Below, piece by piece: positions 1 to 8,651 of a stretch of DNA of 64,000 bases. Position 1 is the stretch's first letter; each line of letters opens with the position of its first letter. Where the stretch lies: contig DVHG01000008.1 of NCBI GenBank assembly GCA_018712345.1, positions 124,001 to 188,000 of the forward strand. The letters run 5' to 3'. The notes below the pieces were generated by a model that worked only from the letters and a program-made list of their open reading frames with translations, did not search any database and was not told the DNA's origin. The translations under genes were made by a program, and so were the position numbers. The DNA comes from Candidatus Onthovicinus excrementipullorum. GTDB taxonomy: Bacteria; Bacillota; Clostridia; Oscillospirales; Acutalibacteraceae.

Positions 1-1784
1 ACATCCTGATTGTTAAGGCTGGGGAGTCAATCCCAGTGGACGGCATCGTGACGGAGGGCAGCTCCTCCGTGGACGAGTCTGCCCTGACGGGAGAATCCAT
101 TCCGGTGGAGAAGCAGCCGGGGGATTCCGTCATCGGCGCAACGATCAACAAGTCCGGTTACTTTAAAATGCAGGCGACCAAGGTCGGTGAGGATACGGCG
201 CTCTCCCAGATCGTAAAACTGGTGGACGAGGCCACCAGCTCCAAGGCCCCCATCGCAAAGCTGGCCGACAAGGTCAGCGGCGTCTTTGTCCCGGCCGTGA
301 TCGTGATTGCCGTCGTCGCCACCATCGCCTGGCTCATTGCGGGGTACAACTTTGAATTCGCCCTGTCCATCGGTATTTCTGTCCTGGTGATCTCCTGCCC
401 GTGCGCCCTCGGCCTCGCGACGCCGACCGCGATCATGGTGGGCACCGGCAGAGGCGCGTCCAACGGTATCCTGTTCAAATCCGCGCAGGCGCTGGAGACC
501 GCGCACAGCGTCAAAACCGTGGTGCTCGATAAGACGGGGACGATCACACAGGGTAAGCCGGTGGTCACGGACATCGGCGCCGTGCATGACATTGGTACGC
601 AGCGGCTGCTGCAAATCGCCGCCTCACTCGAAAAGATGTCCGAGCACCCGCTGGCGGAGGCGATCACCGCCGAGGCCGAGCGCCAGAAGATTACACTGCT
701 CCCGGTTGCCGACTTCCTCCAAATCCCGGGACAGGGCATTGAGGGCAATGTGGACGGAATGCGCTGCCAGGCCGGAAACCGCCGCCTGCTTGAGCGTGAA
801 GGGCTCTACACCCCAGAACTGAGCCGGCAGGAGACGGAGCTGGCCGAGGCTGGAAAGACTCCGCTGTTCTTTCTCTGCGACGGCCGTCTGATCGGACTCA
901 TCGCGGCGGCGGACCCGGTCAAGCCGAGCAGCCGCCGCGCCATTGCGGAGCTCCGGCAGCTCGGAATGCAGGTTGTCATGCTCACCGGAGATAATGAAAA
1001 GACCGCCCGGGCGATCCAGCGCCAGGTGGGTGTGGACCGCGTGATCGCGGAAGTTCTCCCGCAGGATAAGGAGCAGGAGATCCGCCGCCTTCAGGAAGAG
1101 GGGAAAAAGGTCGCCATGGTCGGCGACGGGATCAACGACGCCCCAGCCCTCGCCCGCGCGGACGTAGGGATCGCCATCGGTGCGGGGACGGATATTGCCA
1201 TCGAGTCCGCCGATGTAGTGCTGATGAAGAGCGACCTGATGGATGTGGCCACGGCCGTTCAGTTAAGCCGCTCCGTCATCCGGAACATCAAACAGAATCT
1301 GTTCTGGGCATTCTTTTACAATACGATCGGCATCCCGATCGCCGCGGGTGTCTTTTATCCCGCATTTGGGCTGAAGCTGAGCCCCATGATCGGCGCGCTG
1401 GCGATGAGCTTCAGCTCCGTATTCGTGGTATCCAATGCACTGCGGCTGCGCTTCTTTAAGCCGAAACACCACACCGCCGAAGAGGTACCGTCTGAGATCC
1501 AAGTACAAAATACGCTCCGCACCTTTGAAATTGAGGCGCCGGAGCAAAAAATAAAAGGAGTGTCTGATATGGAAAAAATCGTAAAAATTGAAGGTATGAT
1601 GTGTGCGCACTGCGTCAAACATGTGCAGGATGCCCTGTCCGCCGTACCGGGCGTGACAGCGGTCCAGGTTAGTCTGGAGGATAAGTGCGCCGCCGTCACT
1701 GCCGGCGCAGATGTGACGGACGCGGCGCTCGCCGCCGCCGTCAAAGACGCCGGCTATGACGTGACGGGGATTGAGAACGCATGA
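1..1784 (+). CDS. copA: Copper-exporting P1B-type ATPase with C-terminal heavy-metal domain, 5' truncated by window edge
   Basis: ATP-driven export of Cu(I) across the cytoplasmic membrane. The reading frame is open from base 3, so the N terminus lies outside the window; an internal GTG at 36 is not the real start. Visible in order: the actuator domain loop, the metal-binding membrane helix with Cys-Pro-Cys (396-404), the phosphorylation motif DKTGT (528-542), the SEHPLAEA motif of P1B ATPases, and the hinge GDGINDAP (about 1122-1142). After the last membrane helices there is a linker of about 45 residues, then an HMA domain with the metal motif MMCAHC. That terminal domain begins at an in-frame ATG (1569) with its own AAAGGAG, so a separate CopZ-like chaperone could also be made. 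The stop overlaps the csoR start by an ATGA. Substrate copper is inferred from CPC and the csoR neighbour. Confidence 0.95.
   Translation, partial: ILIVKAGESIPVDGIVTEGSSSVDESALTGESIPVEKQPGDSVIGATINKSGYFKMQATKVGEDTALSQIVKLVDEATSSKAPIAKLADKVSGVFVPAVIVIAVVATIAWLIAGYNFEFALSIGISVLVISCPCALGLATPTAIMVGTGRGASNGILFKSAQALETAHSVKTVVLDKTGTITQGKPVVTDIGAVHDIGTQRLLQIAASLEKMSEHPLAEAITAEAERQKITLLPVADFLQIPGQGIEGNVDGMRCQAGNRRLLEREGLYTPELSRQETELAEAGKTPLFFLCDGRLIGLIAAADPVKPSSRRAIAELRQLGMQVVMLTGDNEKTARAIQRQVGVDRVIAEVLPQDKEQEIRRLQEEGKKVAMVGDGINDAPALARADVGIAIGAGTDIAIESADVVLMKSDLMDVATAVQLSRSVIRNIKQNLFWAFFYNTIGIPIAAGVFYPAFGLKLSPMIGALAMSFSSVFVVSNALRLRFFKPKHHTAEEVPSEIQVQNTLRTFEIEAPEQKIKGVSDMEKIVKIEGMMCAHCVKHVQDALSAVPGVTAVQVSLEDKCAAVTAGADVTDAALAAAVKDAGYDVTGIENA
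1569..1784 (+). CDS. Possible internally initiated CopZ-like copper chaperone (in frame with copA)
   Basis: A 71-residue product in the same frame as the copA end. The ATG at 1569 is preceded by AAAGGAG (1554-1560) with 8 nt spacing, an excellent ribosome site inside an open reading frame. The product would be one ferredoxin-like HMA domain with the GMMCAHC copper motif, the size of a free CopZ. Family knowledge: CopZ hands Cu(I) to CopA. Whether the chaperone is made as a separate protein, only as a CopA tail, or both cannot be decided here. No stop separates the two reading frames. Confidence 0.5.
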   Translation: MEKIVKIEGMMCAHCVKHVQDALSAVPGVTAVQVSLEDKCAAVTAGADVTDAALAAAVKDAGYDVTGIENA

Positions 1785-2044
1785 GGGCGGATAAGGCGGC
1801 CATCACGCACAAGCTGAAAATCGCCCGCGGGCAGCTTGACGGCATCCTGAAGATGGTGGAGGAGGACCGCTACTGTGTCGATATCTCCAACCAGCTGATG
1901 GCCACACAGTCCCTGCTCAGGAGTGCCAACCAGCAGATCCTTCAGGCGCACATCCGTAACTGTGTGCGTGAGGCGCTGGAGACGGACGAGCCAAATCCCA
2001 AATTGGAGGAGGCGCTCCAGCTGCTTGAAAAAATGGCCCAATAG
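1781..2044 (+). CDS. csoR: Copper-sensing repressor CsoR (DUF156 family)
   Basis: An 87-residue all-helical regulator that would repress the copper operon until Cu(I) binds. The copper ligand set of the family is present with the right spacing: Cys32, His57 and Cys61 (C-x24-H-x3-C, as in mycobacterial CsoR). The [14 protein letters not shown] segment near the N terminus is the usual DUF156 signature. Start ATG overlaps the copA stop (ATGA), so the two genes are translationally coupled. The operator should lie upstream of copA, outside the window. Related family members sense nickel or sulfide; the C-H-C set and the copA partner make copper the best call. Confidence 0.93.
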   Translation: MRADKAAITHKLKIARGQLDGILKMVEEDRYCVDISNQLMATQSLLRSANQQILQAHIRNCVREALETDEPNPKLEEALQLLEKMAQ

Positions 2045-2053
2045 TGCTATCAT
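2025..2053 (+). promoter_or_regulatory. Candidate feoAB promoter
   Basis: TTGAAA (2025-2030), 17 nt, TATCAT (2048-2053). The -35 lies in the csoR end. A stem-loop follows at 2073-2098, so it would lie in the leader if this promoter is used. No obvious Fur box was identified. Confidence 0.35.
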
Positions 2054-2072
2054 TATATATTAAGGTATGCGT

Positions 2073-2106
2073 GGAGCGGCCAGGTCACGAGCCGCTCCAT
2101 CTTTTA
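2073..2106 (+). terminator. Stem-loop between csoR and feoA
   Basis: GGAGCGGC (2073-2080) pairs with GCCGCTCC (2091-2098) around a 10-nt loop, followed by ATCTTTTATG. It fits an intrinsic terminator for copA-csoR, with a modest T run. Confidence 0.65.
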
Positions 2107-2138
2107 TGTTTGACCGGCGGGAATGGGGAGGAATCAAC

Positions 2139-2363
2139 ATGCATTTGAGCGACGGCAAGCCGGGATGCTGCTACACAATTGAACAGATTGCACTTCCTGT
2201 GGAGATGGAGCACCGGCTGGAGGCGCTTGGGATGACAATTGGGACGAAGGTTTCCGTTGCGAACCGAAAGGGCCGCGGCATTTTAATCATCAAATTGCGC
2301 GGGACGCGTTTTGCCCTGGGCTATAACATTACAAAAAATATCCGGGTGAGGTGTGAGGCGTGA
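2139..2363 (+). CDS. feoA: Ferrous iron transport protein FeoA
   Basis: A 74-residue SH3-like protein that works with FeoB in Fe(II) import. I start it at ATG 2139 because GGGGAGGA (2125-2132) sits 6 nt upstream; a longer frame from 2067 has no support and overlaps the terminator hairpin. The fold signature is visible: a LEALGMTIGTKVSV segment, then RGTRFALG leading to the final strand, as in other small FeoA proteins. It has two adjacent cysteines near the N terminus (GCCYT), not a general family feature. Its TGA overlaps the feoB GTG, so expression is coupled. Confidence 0.92.
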   Translation: MHLSDGKPGCCYTIEQIALPVEMEHRLEALGMTIGTKVSVANRKGRGILIIKLRGTRFALGYNITKNIRVRCEA

Positions 2364-4399
2364 AACAGGATATGACCATTGGGTTTATCGGGAACCCGAA
2401 CTGCGGTAAAACGACGCTCTTTAACGCCTATACCGGTGCCAACTTAAAGGTGGCCAACTGGCCCGGCGTCACGGTGGAAAAGGTGGAGGGCGCCGTCCGC
2501 AGTCACAATCTGAACATCCGGCTGGTAGATCTGCCCGGTACATACAGCCTGACCTCCTATACAATGGAGGAGCAGGTCTCACGCCAGTTCATCCTCAGCG
2601 ATGAAGTGGACGTCATCATCAACGTAGTGGATGCGTCCGCGCTCGAGCGCAGCCTGTACCTGACACTCCAGCTTTTAGAGCTGGGCAAACCGGTCGTTCT
2701 CGCGCTGAACATGATGGACATCGTCCAGAAGCGTGGCATGGAGATTGATCTGCACCGCCTGCCCGAGATGCTGGGGATTCCGGTAATCCCCGTCTCTGCC
2801 CGCAAGCGCACGGGCCTTGAATCCCTGTTACATGCGGCGGCACACCATCGGGACCACCCGCATGACCAGCTGATTCATGAGCACGCCTACACCTCTCAGC
2901 ACCGCCATGACCACCACCGGGAGTATGCGATGGTCTACCGTGATGAGATTGAGGATAAGCTGGATCTCATCATTGACCAGCTGCGCCGCAAATATCCCAA
3001 CCTGAAAAATTACCGGTGGCACGCCCTGAAGCTGATGGAACAGGACAAGGAGATCACCGAGCGCTATCCACTGGATCTCAGGGGAATTCTAGACAAGAAC
3101 TATGAGTCCGAGATCATCAATGAAAAATACGACTTTATCCAGGAGATCATTGACGAGGTGCTCATCCACAAACAGCGCCAGGACCGCCTGACGGAAAAGC
3201 TGGACAGGATCCTGACGCACCGGATCTGGGGGATTCCCATGTTCCTTGTCATTATGGCGGTCGTGTTTTTTCTGACTTTCACCATTGGCGACTGGATCAA
3301 GGGTTACTTTGAGCTCGGGATCGAATGGTTCTCCGGCGCGGTGGGGCAGGGCCTCGCCAGCATCAACACAAACGAGATCCTGACCTCCCTGATCGTGGAC
3401 GGGATCATCGGCGGTGTGGGGACCATCCTGACCTTCCTGCCGAACATCGTCATCCTGTTCTTTGCGCTCGCCCTGCTGGAGGACAGTGGCTACATGGCGC
3501 GCGTCGCCTACGTGATGGAGGGGCTCATGAGTAAATTCGGCCTTTCCGGGCGCGCCTTTATCCCGATGATCCTCGGCTTTGGCTGCACCGTACCCGCGAT
3601 CATGGCGTCCCGCGCGCTGGAAAATAAGCGGGACCGGTATAAGGTCATGCTGGTCACGCCGTTCATGAGCTGCAGCGCGCGGCTGCCAATTTACATTCTG
3701 TTCTCCGAGATGTTCTTCGCGGAGCAGGCGATGATCGTCGCCTACTCCATGTATCTGATCGGCATTCTGGTGGCCATTGCCGTGACTGCGGTCCTGCACC
3801 TGATTGACCGGAAAAAGAGCCCCAACTATCTGCTGATTGAGCTGCCCGAATACAAGGCGCCCAGCGCGCGCACCGTATTCATCTACGTGTGGGAAAAGGT
3901 CAAGGACTACCTGACCAAAGCCGGCACTACGATTTTCATCGCGACGCTGATTATCTGGGTACTGCTCAACTTCGGCCCCAGCGGATATTCCCCGGACATG
4001 TCCGGAAGCTTTGGCTCCTACGTCGGCAAATGGCTGGTGCCCATCTTCGCCCCGATCGGACTCGGGTTCTGGCAGATCATCGTGGCGCTGATCGCGGGGA
4101 TCTCCGCCAAGGAGGTCGTCGTGACCAGCTGCGCCGTCCTGTTCGGCGTTATCAATACGAGTTCTGCGGCCGGTATGCACTCCTTTGCGGACACGCTCGG
4201 CACCATCGGATTCGGCCCGCTCAACGCGTTTTGCCTGATGGTCTTCTGCCTGCTGTACATTCCCTGCGCCGCGACGCTCGCAACCATCCGCAAGGAATCA
4301 AACAGCTGGAAATGGATGTTCTTTACCGCGGCATTTCAGCTTGCCGTTGCGTGGATTGTCACCTTTGCCGTCTATCAAATCGGCCGGTTATTTATCTGA
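2360..4399 (+). CDS. feoB: Ferrous iron transporter FeoB with histidine-rich insert
   Basis: A 679-residue G-protein-coupled membrane transporter for Fe(II). Start GTG overlaps the feoA stop. The N-terminal GTPase shows G1 GNPNCGKTT, G2 in WPGVTVEK, G3 DLPGTYSL, and G4 NMMD. About residues 158-188 form an unusual stretch with more than ten histidines between the G domain and the helical GDI-like region. The membrane half starts near residue 290 and contains the two Gate motifs, with the conserved Cys in GFGCTVPAIMASR and in MSCSARLPIY, and a C-terminal AKEVVVTS segment. It lacks the cysteine-rich tail of enterobacterial FeoB and no feoC is nearby, as is common in Firmicutes. Confidence 0.95.
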   Translation: MKQDMTIGFIGNPNCGKTTLFNAYTGANLKVANWPGVTVEKVEGAVRSHNLNIRLVDLPGTYSLTSYTMEEQVSRQFILSDEVDVIINVVDASALERSLYLTLQLLELGKPVVLALNMMDIVQKRGMEIDLHRLPEMLGIPVIPVSARKRTGLESLLHAAAHHRDHPHDQLIHEHAYTSQHRHDHHREYAMVYRDEIEDKLDLIIDQLRRKYPNLKNYRWHALKLMEQDKEITERYPLDLRGILDKNYESEIINEKYDFIQEIIDEVLIHKQRQDRLTEKLDRILTHRIWGIPMFLVIMAVVFFLTFTIGDWIKGYFELGIEWFSGAVGQGLASINTNEILTSLIVDGIIGGVGTILTFLPNIVILFFALALLEDSGYMARVAYVMEGLMSKFGLSGRAFIPMILGFGCTVPAIMASRALENKRDRYKVMLVTPFMSCSARLPIYILFSEMFFAEQAMIVAYSMYLIGILVAIAVTAVLHLIDRKKSPNYLLIELPEYKAPSARTVFIYVWEKVKDYLTKAGTTIFIATLIIWVLLNFGPSGYSPDMSGSFGSYVGKWLVPIFAPIGLGFWQIIVALIAGISAKEVVVTSCAVLFGVINTSSAAGMHSFADTLGTIGFGPLNAFCLMVFCLLYIPCAATLATIRKESNSWKWMFFTAAFQLAVAWIVTFAVYQIGRLFI

Positions 4400-4417
4400 A
4401 TTCCGCAAAATCAAAGG

Positions 4418-4450
4418 GCCTCTCAGGAGCTATCCGGGGAGGCTTTCTTT
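4418..4450 (+). terminator. Terminator after feoB
   Basis: GCCTCTC (4418-4424) pairs with GGGAGGC (4437-4443), followed by TTTCTTT. A classic rho-independent terminator just after the feoB stop. Confidence 0.8.
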
Positions 4451-4467
4451 GGAATAGTATTTCCGTA

Positions 4468-4812
4468 TCACATGTCCCGGGTGGCTATAAAATCGGCCCC
4501 GGTTCCACAGACATCATACATCACCACCTGTCCCATTTTGACCGGTGCCCGGAGTTCAATGCCGCTCAGGGCCTCCACGGCTTTAAAAATCAGGTGCTTT
4601 GGGATCGGTGCACTTGTTTTTACCGGGCAGCGTGGATACATTCCCCCGCGTACTGCAACCGTACTGGTGACCGTACGGGTCGGATTTTGCAGCTCCGTGC
4701 GCCCGTATTCCGCTCCGCGTGCGCACCGATTGCCTGTGACCCGGTAATCTTGTTTCTCTTCCACGCGCAGGCGGCACCCCTGCGGGCAGACAATACAGAT
4801 CAGTTCCCTCAT
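4468..4812 (-). CDS. DUF1667 cysteine-rich protein of the G3P oxidoreductase operon
   Basis: A 114-residue protein with an N-terminal CIVCPQGC motif and another Cys in NRCARGAEYG, plus Cys in YPRCPVKTS and DVCGTG. This pattern matches DUF1667, a small protein that in many Clostridia is the third gene after a GlpA-like dehydrogenase and an FAD/NAD oxidoreductase. Its cysteines suggest an Fe-S cluster and an electron-transfer role in that complex (inference). Its ATG overlaps the upstream stop by ATGA and it is the last gene of the operon. It ends close to the feoB terminator on the opposite strand. Confidence 0.85.
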   Translation of the reverse strand: MRELICIVCPQGCRLRVEEKQDYRVTGNRCARGAEYGRTELQNPTRTVTSTVAVRGGMYPRCPVKTSAPIPKHLIFKAVEALSGIELRAPVKMGQVVMYDVCGTGADFIATRDM

Positions 4813-6077
4813 TGCTCCGCCTCCTGTACTTCAACAGTAATCGGCCCCTGAGCGCGGTCCATCAGCACGCGCGGCAAGGCAATGTGTTCCATCTCCCCCG
4901 GTGCCAGATGATCGCGCTGATACCGGGCCAGCTGTTTCTCCCCACACCGCACAATGACTACAGCATTGCGATAAATGCGCCGCACCCGGAAGAAGAGCTT
5001 CAGCCGCCTCTCCACATTTTCCGGCCGGACATACTGGGGAACTGTATAGCTGACGCCCGCTCCGTTTTGGATCTCCAACGCCGCTGTGCAGGACTCATCT
5101 CTCCCGGCAAAGGCAGCCGCTGCCGCACCGGCACGCCTGCTCTCCTCCGTGACATAGTCTACCAGATCGTGCACATGGAGTGCGTTCCCACAGGCAAACA
5201 CGCCGGGTGCGGATGTCTCCATATTCTCATAGACAACAGCGCCGTTTGTGCGCGGGTCCATCCGGATGCCCGCTGTGCGCGTGAGCTCATTCTCCGGGAT
5301 CAGGCCGACGCTGAGCAGGATTGTATCGCAGTCAAAAACCCTCTCCGTGCCGGGGATGGGATTTCTATCCGCATCCACCTGAGCGACAACGGCCTGCTCC
5401 ACACGCGCGCTCCCCCGGATGTCCACGATCGTATGGGATAGGTACAGCGGGATATCATAGTCCTCCAGACATTGGACGATATTCCGGTTCAGGCCGCCGG
5501 AGTAGGGCATAACCTCAACACATGCGAGCACCCGGGCCCCCTCAAGCGTCATCCGGCGCGCCATAATCAGGCCGATATCACCGCTGCCAAGGATCAGGAC
5601 GCGCTTTCCGACCATGTACCCCTCCATATTCACATATCGCTGTGCCGTGCCAGCCGTGAAAATCCCCGCAGGGCGTGTTCCCGGAATGCCGATCGCACCG
5701 CGCGTCCGCTCCCGGCAGCCCATAGCTAAAACGATACTCTTGGCCTTTAAAAACTGATAACCATAAGTTTTGCTGACCGCCTGAACAACGCGCTGGGCTG
5801 CATCCACCTCAAGCACCATGGTGTCCAGCCGCACCTCAATTCCCGTGCCAGAGAGCATTTGAACAAACCGTCCGGCGTACTCCGGACCCGTCAGCTCTTC
5901 CTTGAAATAGTGCAGGCCAAAGCCGTTGTGAATGCACTGGTTCAGGATGCCGCCCAACTCACCGTCGCGTTCCAGAATCAGGACCTTTTGAGCGCCATAT
6001 TCATGTGCGCTGAGTGCCGCGGCCAGTCCAGCCGGACCGCCGCCTACCACGATCACGTCATAGATCAGTTCACTCAC
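4809..6077 (-). CDS. FAD/NAD(P)-binding oxidoreductase, partner of GlpA-like dehydrogenase
   Basis: A 422-residue two-dinucleotide-binding-domain flavoprotein. The FAD motif VVGGGPAGLAAAL is at the N terminus, and a second Rossmann motif ILGSGDIGLIMARR lies in the middle (NAD(P)H site). The C-terminal FAD-binding strand reads GVFACGNALHVHDLVD. I start at GTG 6077, with GGAGG 9 nt upstream; the frame upstream of it overlaps the preceding gene. It overlaps the preceding gene end by 8 nt and the DUF1667 start by 4 nt, so the three proteins probably form one complex that passes electrons from glycerol-3-phosphate. Related proteins include sarcosine oxidase alpha-like and hcnB-like enzymes; the context favours G3P. 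Confidence 0.88.
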   Translation of the reverse strand: MSELIYDVIVVGGGPAGLAAALSAHEYGAQKVLILERDGELGGILNQCIHNGFGLHYFKEELTGPEYAGRFVQMLSGTGIEVRLDTMVLEVDAAQRVVQAVSKTYGYQFLKAKSIVLAMGCRERTRGAIGIPGTRPAGIFTAGTAQRYVNMEGYMVGKRVLILGSGDIGLIMARRMTLEGARVLACVEVMPYSGGLNRNIVQCLEDYDIPLYLSHTIVDIRGSARVEQAVVAQVDADRNPIPGTERVFDCDTILLSVGLIPENELTRTAGIRMDPRTNGAVVYENMETSAPGVFACGNALHVHDLVDYVTEESRRAGAAAAAFAGRDESCTAALEIQNGAGVSYTVPQYVRPENVERRLKLFFRVRRIYRNAVVIVRCGEKQLARYQRDHLAPGEMEHIALPRVLMDRAQGPITVEVQEAEQ

Positions 6078-7515
6078 AGCGGCCACCTCCCTGCTTCGTC
6101 CTTCCGGTGAGCAGGAATGATCCTGCCCGATCCTGCGGGATTTCAAGTGGGCTGAGTCCCAACTCGCGGCCGAGGATCTCCATCACGCGCGGGCCGCAAA
6201 ACCCGCCCTGACAGCGTCCCAGTCCGGCGTTTGTCCGCCGCTTGACCCCATCAATGCTGCGCGGCGGGATGGGGGCATGGCAGGCGGCAATGATCTCGCC
6301 CTCCGTGACGGTCTCACACCGGCAGATCACACGGCCGTAGGCGGGATCATGCAGGATCAACTCCTCCTTCTGCAGCGCGGTCAGTTCCCGGAATCGTAAC
6401 CTTTTCTTTTTCACGGTGGGGCGGGCCTGTTCACTCATATTCAGCCCCGCCTGCCGGAGAATCTCCGCGGCACGTTCACCCACCGCCGCGGCCGCAGACA
6501 GCCCCGGGCTCTTCATCCCGGCCAGATCAAGCAATCCGGGCGCCGCCCAATCCATTATAAAATCACCCCCATCCGTATTCGCGCGCACCCCGGCAAAATT
6601 ACGGATCGAGGCGCGCAGATTGAGCGCCGGCACGCTTCTGCGCGCGGCATGAGCCACATAGGAAAGGCCCTGCGCTGTGGTAGCAGTATCCTCCCCGTCC
6701 GGGATATCCTCCGCATTCGGGCCGACGATCAGGTTCCCGTGTACCGTGGGGGCAACCAGGACGCCCTTCCCCGCCCGGGTGGGGCACTGGAAGATGACGC
6801 GCTGTACGGTGCCCCCCTCCGACTTGTCAAGCAGGTAGTACTCCCCCCTGCACGGCGTTGTGCGGAAGGTTGCCGGAGCCGCCATCTCATGGACTTTGTC
6901 CGCCTGAACGCCCGCCGCGTTAATGACAAAACGCGCCTCAAAATCGCCGCGGCTCGTATGAATGCGCCACCCGCCGGACGCGATGCGGGCCAATCCGGTC
7001 ACCTGAGTCTCCAGTTCCAGCCGCGCCCCATTTCCCACGGCGTCCTCCGCCATGGCCAGCGTATATTCCCATGGGCTGACGACCGCCGCACTCGGTGCAT
7101 ACAGAGCGGCCCGCACCTGCGGGGACAGGTTCGGCTCCATCGCCAGGACCTGCCCGCCGTCCAAAATTTCCAGTCCCGGTACTCCATTGGCCACCCCGTC
7201 CCGGTACAGGCCGTGAATCTGCTCCAGATCTGCGTCGTCAAAGGCCAGCACCAAGCTGCCCGTCTGCCGGTACGCCACATTCAGGGCGTCACAGATCTCC
7301 CGCGCCAACGCCACCCCGCGCACATTCATCTCCGCCATGAGCGTTCCGGGCCGTGCGCCATATCCGGCGTGCAGGATGCCGCTGTTCGCCCTGGATGTCC
7401 CCATGGACACGTCATTTTCCTTCTCCAGGATAAGCACGTCAACCGCGCGCCGTGCCAGGTGATAGGCCGCGGCCGCACCAATGACGCCGCAGCCGATGAT
7501 TGCAACATCCACCAT
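6070..7515 (-). CDS. GlpA-like FAD-dependent glycerol-3-phosphate dehydrogenase with C-terminal [2Fe-2S] BFD-like domain
   Basis: A 481-residue DAO-superfamily oxidoreductase. The FAD motif VAIIGCGVIGAAAAYHLARR opens the protein, and the substrate domain follows. At about residues 394-445 there is a BFD-like Fe-S domain with CRCETVTEGEI and GRCQGGFCGPRVME, the four expected cysteines. This domain order is that of anaerobic G3P dehydrogenase subunit A; L-2-hydroxyglutarate oxidase-like enzymes are the main alternative. The divergent glpP and the terminator in its leader support the glycerol role. First gene of a three-gene operon with the FAD/NAD protein and DUF1667. Confidence 0.87.
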   Translation of the reverse strand: MVDVAIIGCGVIGAAAAYHLARRAVDVLILEKENDVSMGTSRANSGILHAGYGARPGTLMAEMNVRGVALAREICDALNVAYRQTGSLVLAFDDADLEQIHGLYRDGVANGVPGLEILDGGQVLAMEPNLSPQVRAALYAPSAAVVSPWEYTLAMAEDAVGNGARLELETQVTGLARIASGGWRIHTSRGDFEARFVINAAGVQADKVHEMAAPATFRTTPCRGEYYLLDKSEGGTVQRVIFQCPTRAGKGVLVAPTVHGNLIVGPNAEDIPDGEDTATTAQGLSYVAHAARRSVPALNLRASIRNFAGVRANTDGGDFIMDWAAPGLLDLAGMKSPGLSAAAAVGERAAEILRQAGLNMSEQARPTVKKKRLRFRELTALQKEELILHDPAYGRVICRCETVTEGEIIAACHAPIPPRSIDGVKRRTNAGLGRCQGGFCGPRVMEILGRELGLSPLEIPQDRAGSFLLTGRTKQGGGRCE

Positions 7516-7556
7516 AGTCTGGACCCATCCCTCCTTATTTCCCCGCCCTGAAATGC

Positions 7557-7604
7557 AAAAAGAGCACCAAAAATACGCCTGCCGCAGGCGCGTTTCTGCT
7601 GCTC
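7557..7604 (-). terminator. Leader terminator before the G3P operon, probable GlpP antitermination target
   Basis: Read on the minus strand, GAGCA (7604-7600) pairs with TGCTC (7566-7562), followed by five T. Inside it is a second stem, CGCCT-GCGGC-AGGCG (7590-7576), followed by its own T run. It lies between the promoter at 7653-7681 and the gene start at 7515, so transcripts would stop before the coding region unless antitermination occurs. GlpP, the antiterminator known to act on glpD leaders in Bacillus, is encoded next door. Confidence 0.75.
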
Positions 7605-7652
7605 TATTCTCTACTTCAGAAATGCAAGGATATTTGTTTTTCTTTCACCTTT

Positions 7653-7681
7653 ATTGTATCGGGTCTCCGTGCAAAAAGCAA
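7653..7681 (-). promoter_or_regulatory. Promoter of the G3P oxidoreductase operon
   Basis: On the minus strand TTGCTT (7681-7676), 17 nt, TACAAT (7658-7653). It places the start near 7645, about 130 nt before the coding region, which leaves room for the leader terminator. Confidence 0.65.
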
Positions 7682-7826
7682 GAGACAACCCGACCAAAAA
7701 TGAGCTCAAAATCCCGTCCAAATGCACAAATCGCTGCGCTCTATCGCTTAAATTCGGCCCCCTTCCACGCACAGGGACAATGATTTTAAACTGCTCCCAG
7801 TGCTGGAAACCCAGGCAAGAGGGAAC

Positions 7827-7856
7827 TTGCGTATCCGCACATGCTTCTGATATAAT
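7827..7856 (+). promoter_or_regulatory. glpP promoter
   Basis: TTGCGT (7827-7832), 18 nt, TATAAT (7851-7856), about 55 nt before the glpP ATG. It is a good sigma-A type match. Confidence 0.7.
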
Positions 7857-7910
7857 GAAGTAACACAATACCGCGCGCCGGAGAATGAACAGGACAGGAG
7901 TTTCTGAGAA

Positions 7911-8477
7911 ATGAATCAAGAGCTGTTATCAACGCTGGAGGATATGCCTATTATCATAGCTGTCAAGGACGATGCCGGATTGGAACGCTGCATCCGCTGC
8001 GATAAAAGGGTAGTTTTTGTGCTGTACGGGTCCGTCATCACCATTCCGGAGATTGTTCGCCGGCTGAAGGAGGCCGGGAAGTACGTCTTTGTGGATATTG
8101 ACCTGATGGATGGTCTTTCTGCCCGGGAGGCAGCCGTCGACTACCTGCACCAGAGCACACGGGCGGATGGGATCATCAGCACGAAGGCGGCACTGGTCCG
8201 CCATGCCAAGGAACTGGGACTCGTGACGGTCCACCGGACCTTCCTGCTGGACAGTCTGGCACTGGAAAACCTGCGGCGTTCCGGGAGCCAGAACTTTGCA
8301 GATTTTATTGAGATCCTGCCCGGGCTGATGCCCAAGCTGATCGCCCGCCTGAGTGAAAAGCTGCCCTGCCCACTGATCGCCAGCGGAATGATTGCCGATA
8401 AGGAGGATGTCATCACGGCACTGTCCGCCGGAGCTACGGCTATTTCCAGCACGCTTCCGGCAGTATGGGAGCTGTAA
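7911..8477 (+). CDS. glpP: Glycerol-3-phosphate-responsive antiterminator GlpP
   Basis: A 188-residue TIM-barrel-like RNA-binding regulator. The sequence follows known GlpP: an IIIAVKD start, FVLYGSVITI, FVDIDLMDGLS, DGIISTKAALVRHAK, VTVHRTFLLDS, and IEILPGLMPKLI followed by PLIASGMIADKEDV near the C terminus. Family knowledge: with glycerol-3-phosphate bound, GlpP lets RNA polymerase read through a terminator in the glpD leader and stabilises the message. The divergent operon here has such a leader terminator at 7557-7604. A CAGGAG site precedes the ATG. Confidence 0.93.
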   Translation: MNQELLSTLEDMPIIIAVKDDAGLERCIRCDKRVVFVLYGSVITIPEIVRRLKEAGKYVFVDIDLMDGLSAREAAVDYLHQSTRADGIISTKAALVRHAKELGLVTVHRTFLLDSLALENLRRSGSQNFADFIEILPGLMPKLIARLSEKLPCPLIASGMIADKEDVITALSAGATAISSTLPAVWEL

Positions 8478-8497
8478 GCATACCAAACAGAATAGAA

Positions 8498-8540
8498 AAA
8501 ACAGCCGACCACGTGTTGCATCAGTGGTCGGCCTTTTCTA
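8498..8540 (+). terminator. Terminator after glpP
   Basis: GCCGACCAC (8504-8512) pairs with GTGGTCGGC (8524-8532), followed by CTTTTCT; an A run upstream would allow action on the other strand. Confidence 0.85.
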
Positions 8541-8555
8541 TTCATACAAATCATG

Positions 8556-8600
8556 CAAAAACGTCCCTGCTCCGTTTCCGGAACAGGGACGTTTTCTAAA
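8556..8600 (-). terminator. Terminator downstream of the surface-protein gene (bidirectional)
   Basis: AAAACGTCCCTG pairs with CAGGGACGTTTT (8557-8596), with A and T runs on both sides. It can end the 8652-12965 transcript from the right and any read-through from glpP. Confidence 0.8.
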
Positions 8601-8651
8601 ATCTCACAGGATGAAATGTAAGATCAGAAGCTCCCAGAATTGCAGGAGTTT

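Noticed and set aside
3089-4180. Minus-strand frame opposite feoB
   Set aside because: FeoB membrane motifs are intact; the opposite translation has no hydrophobic or domain pattern.
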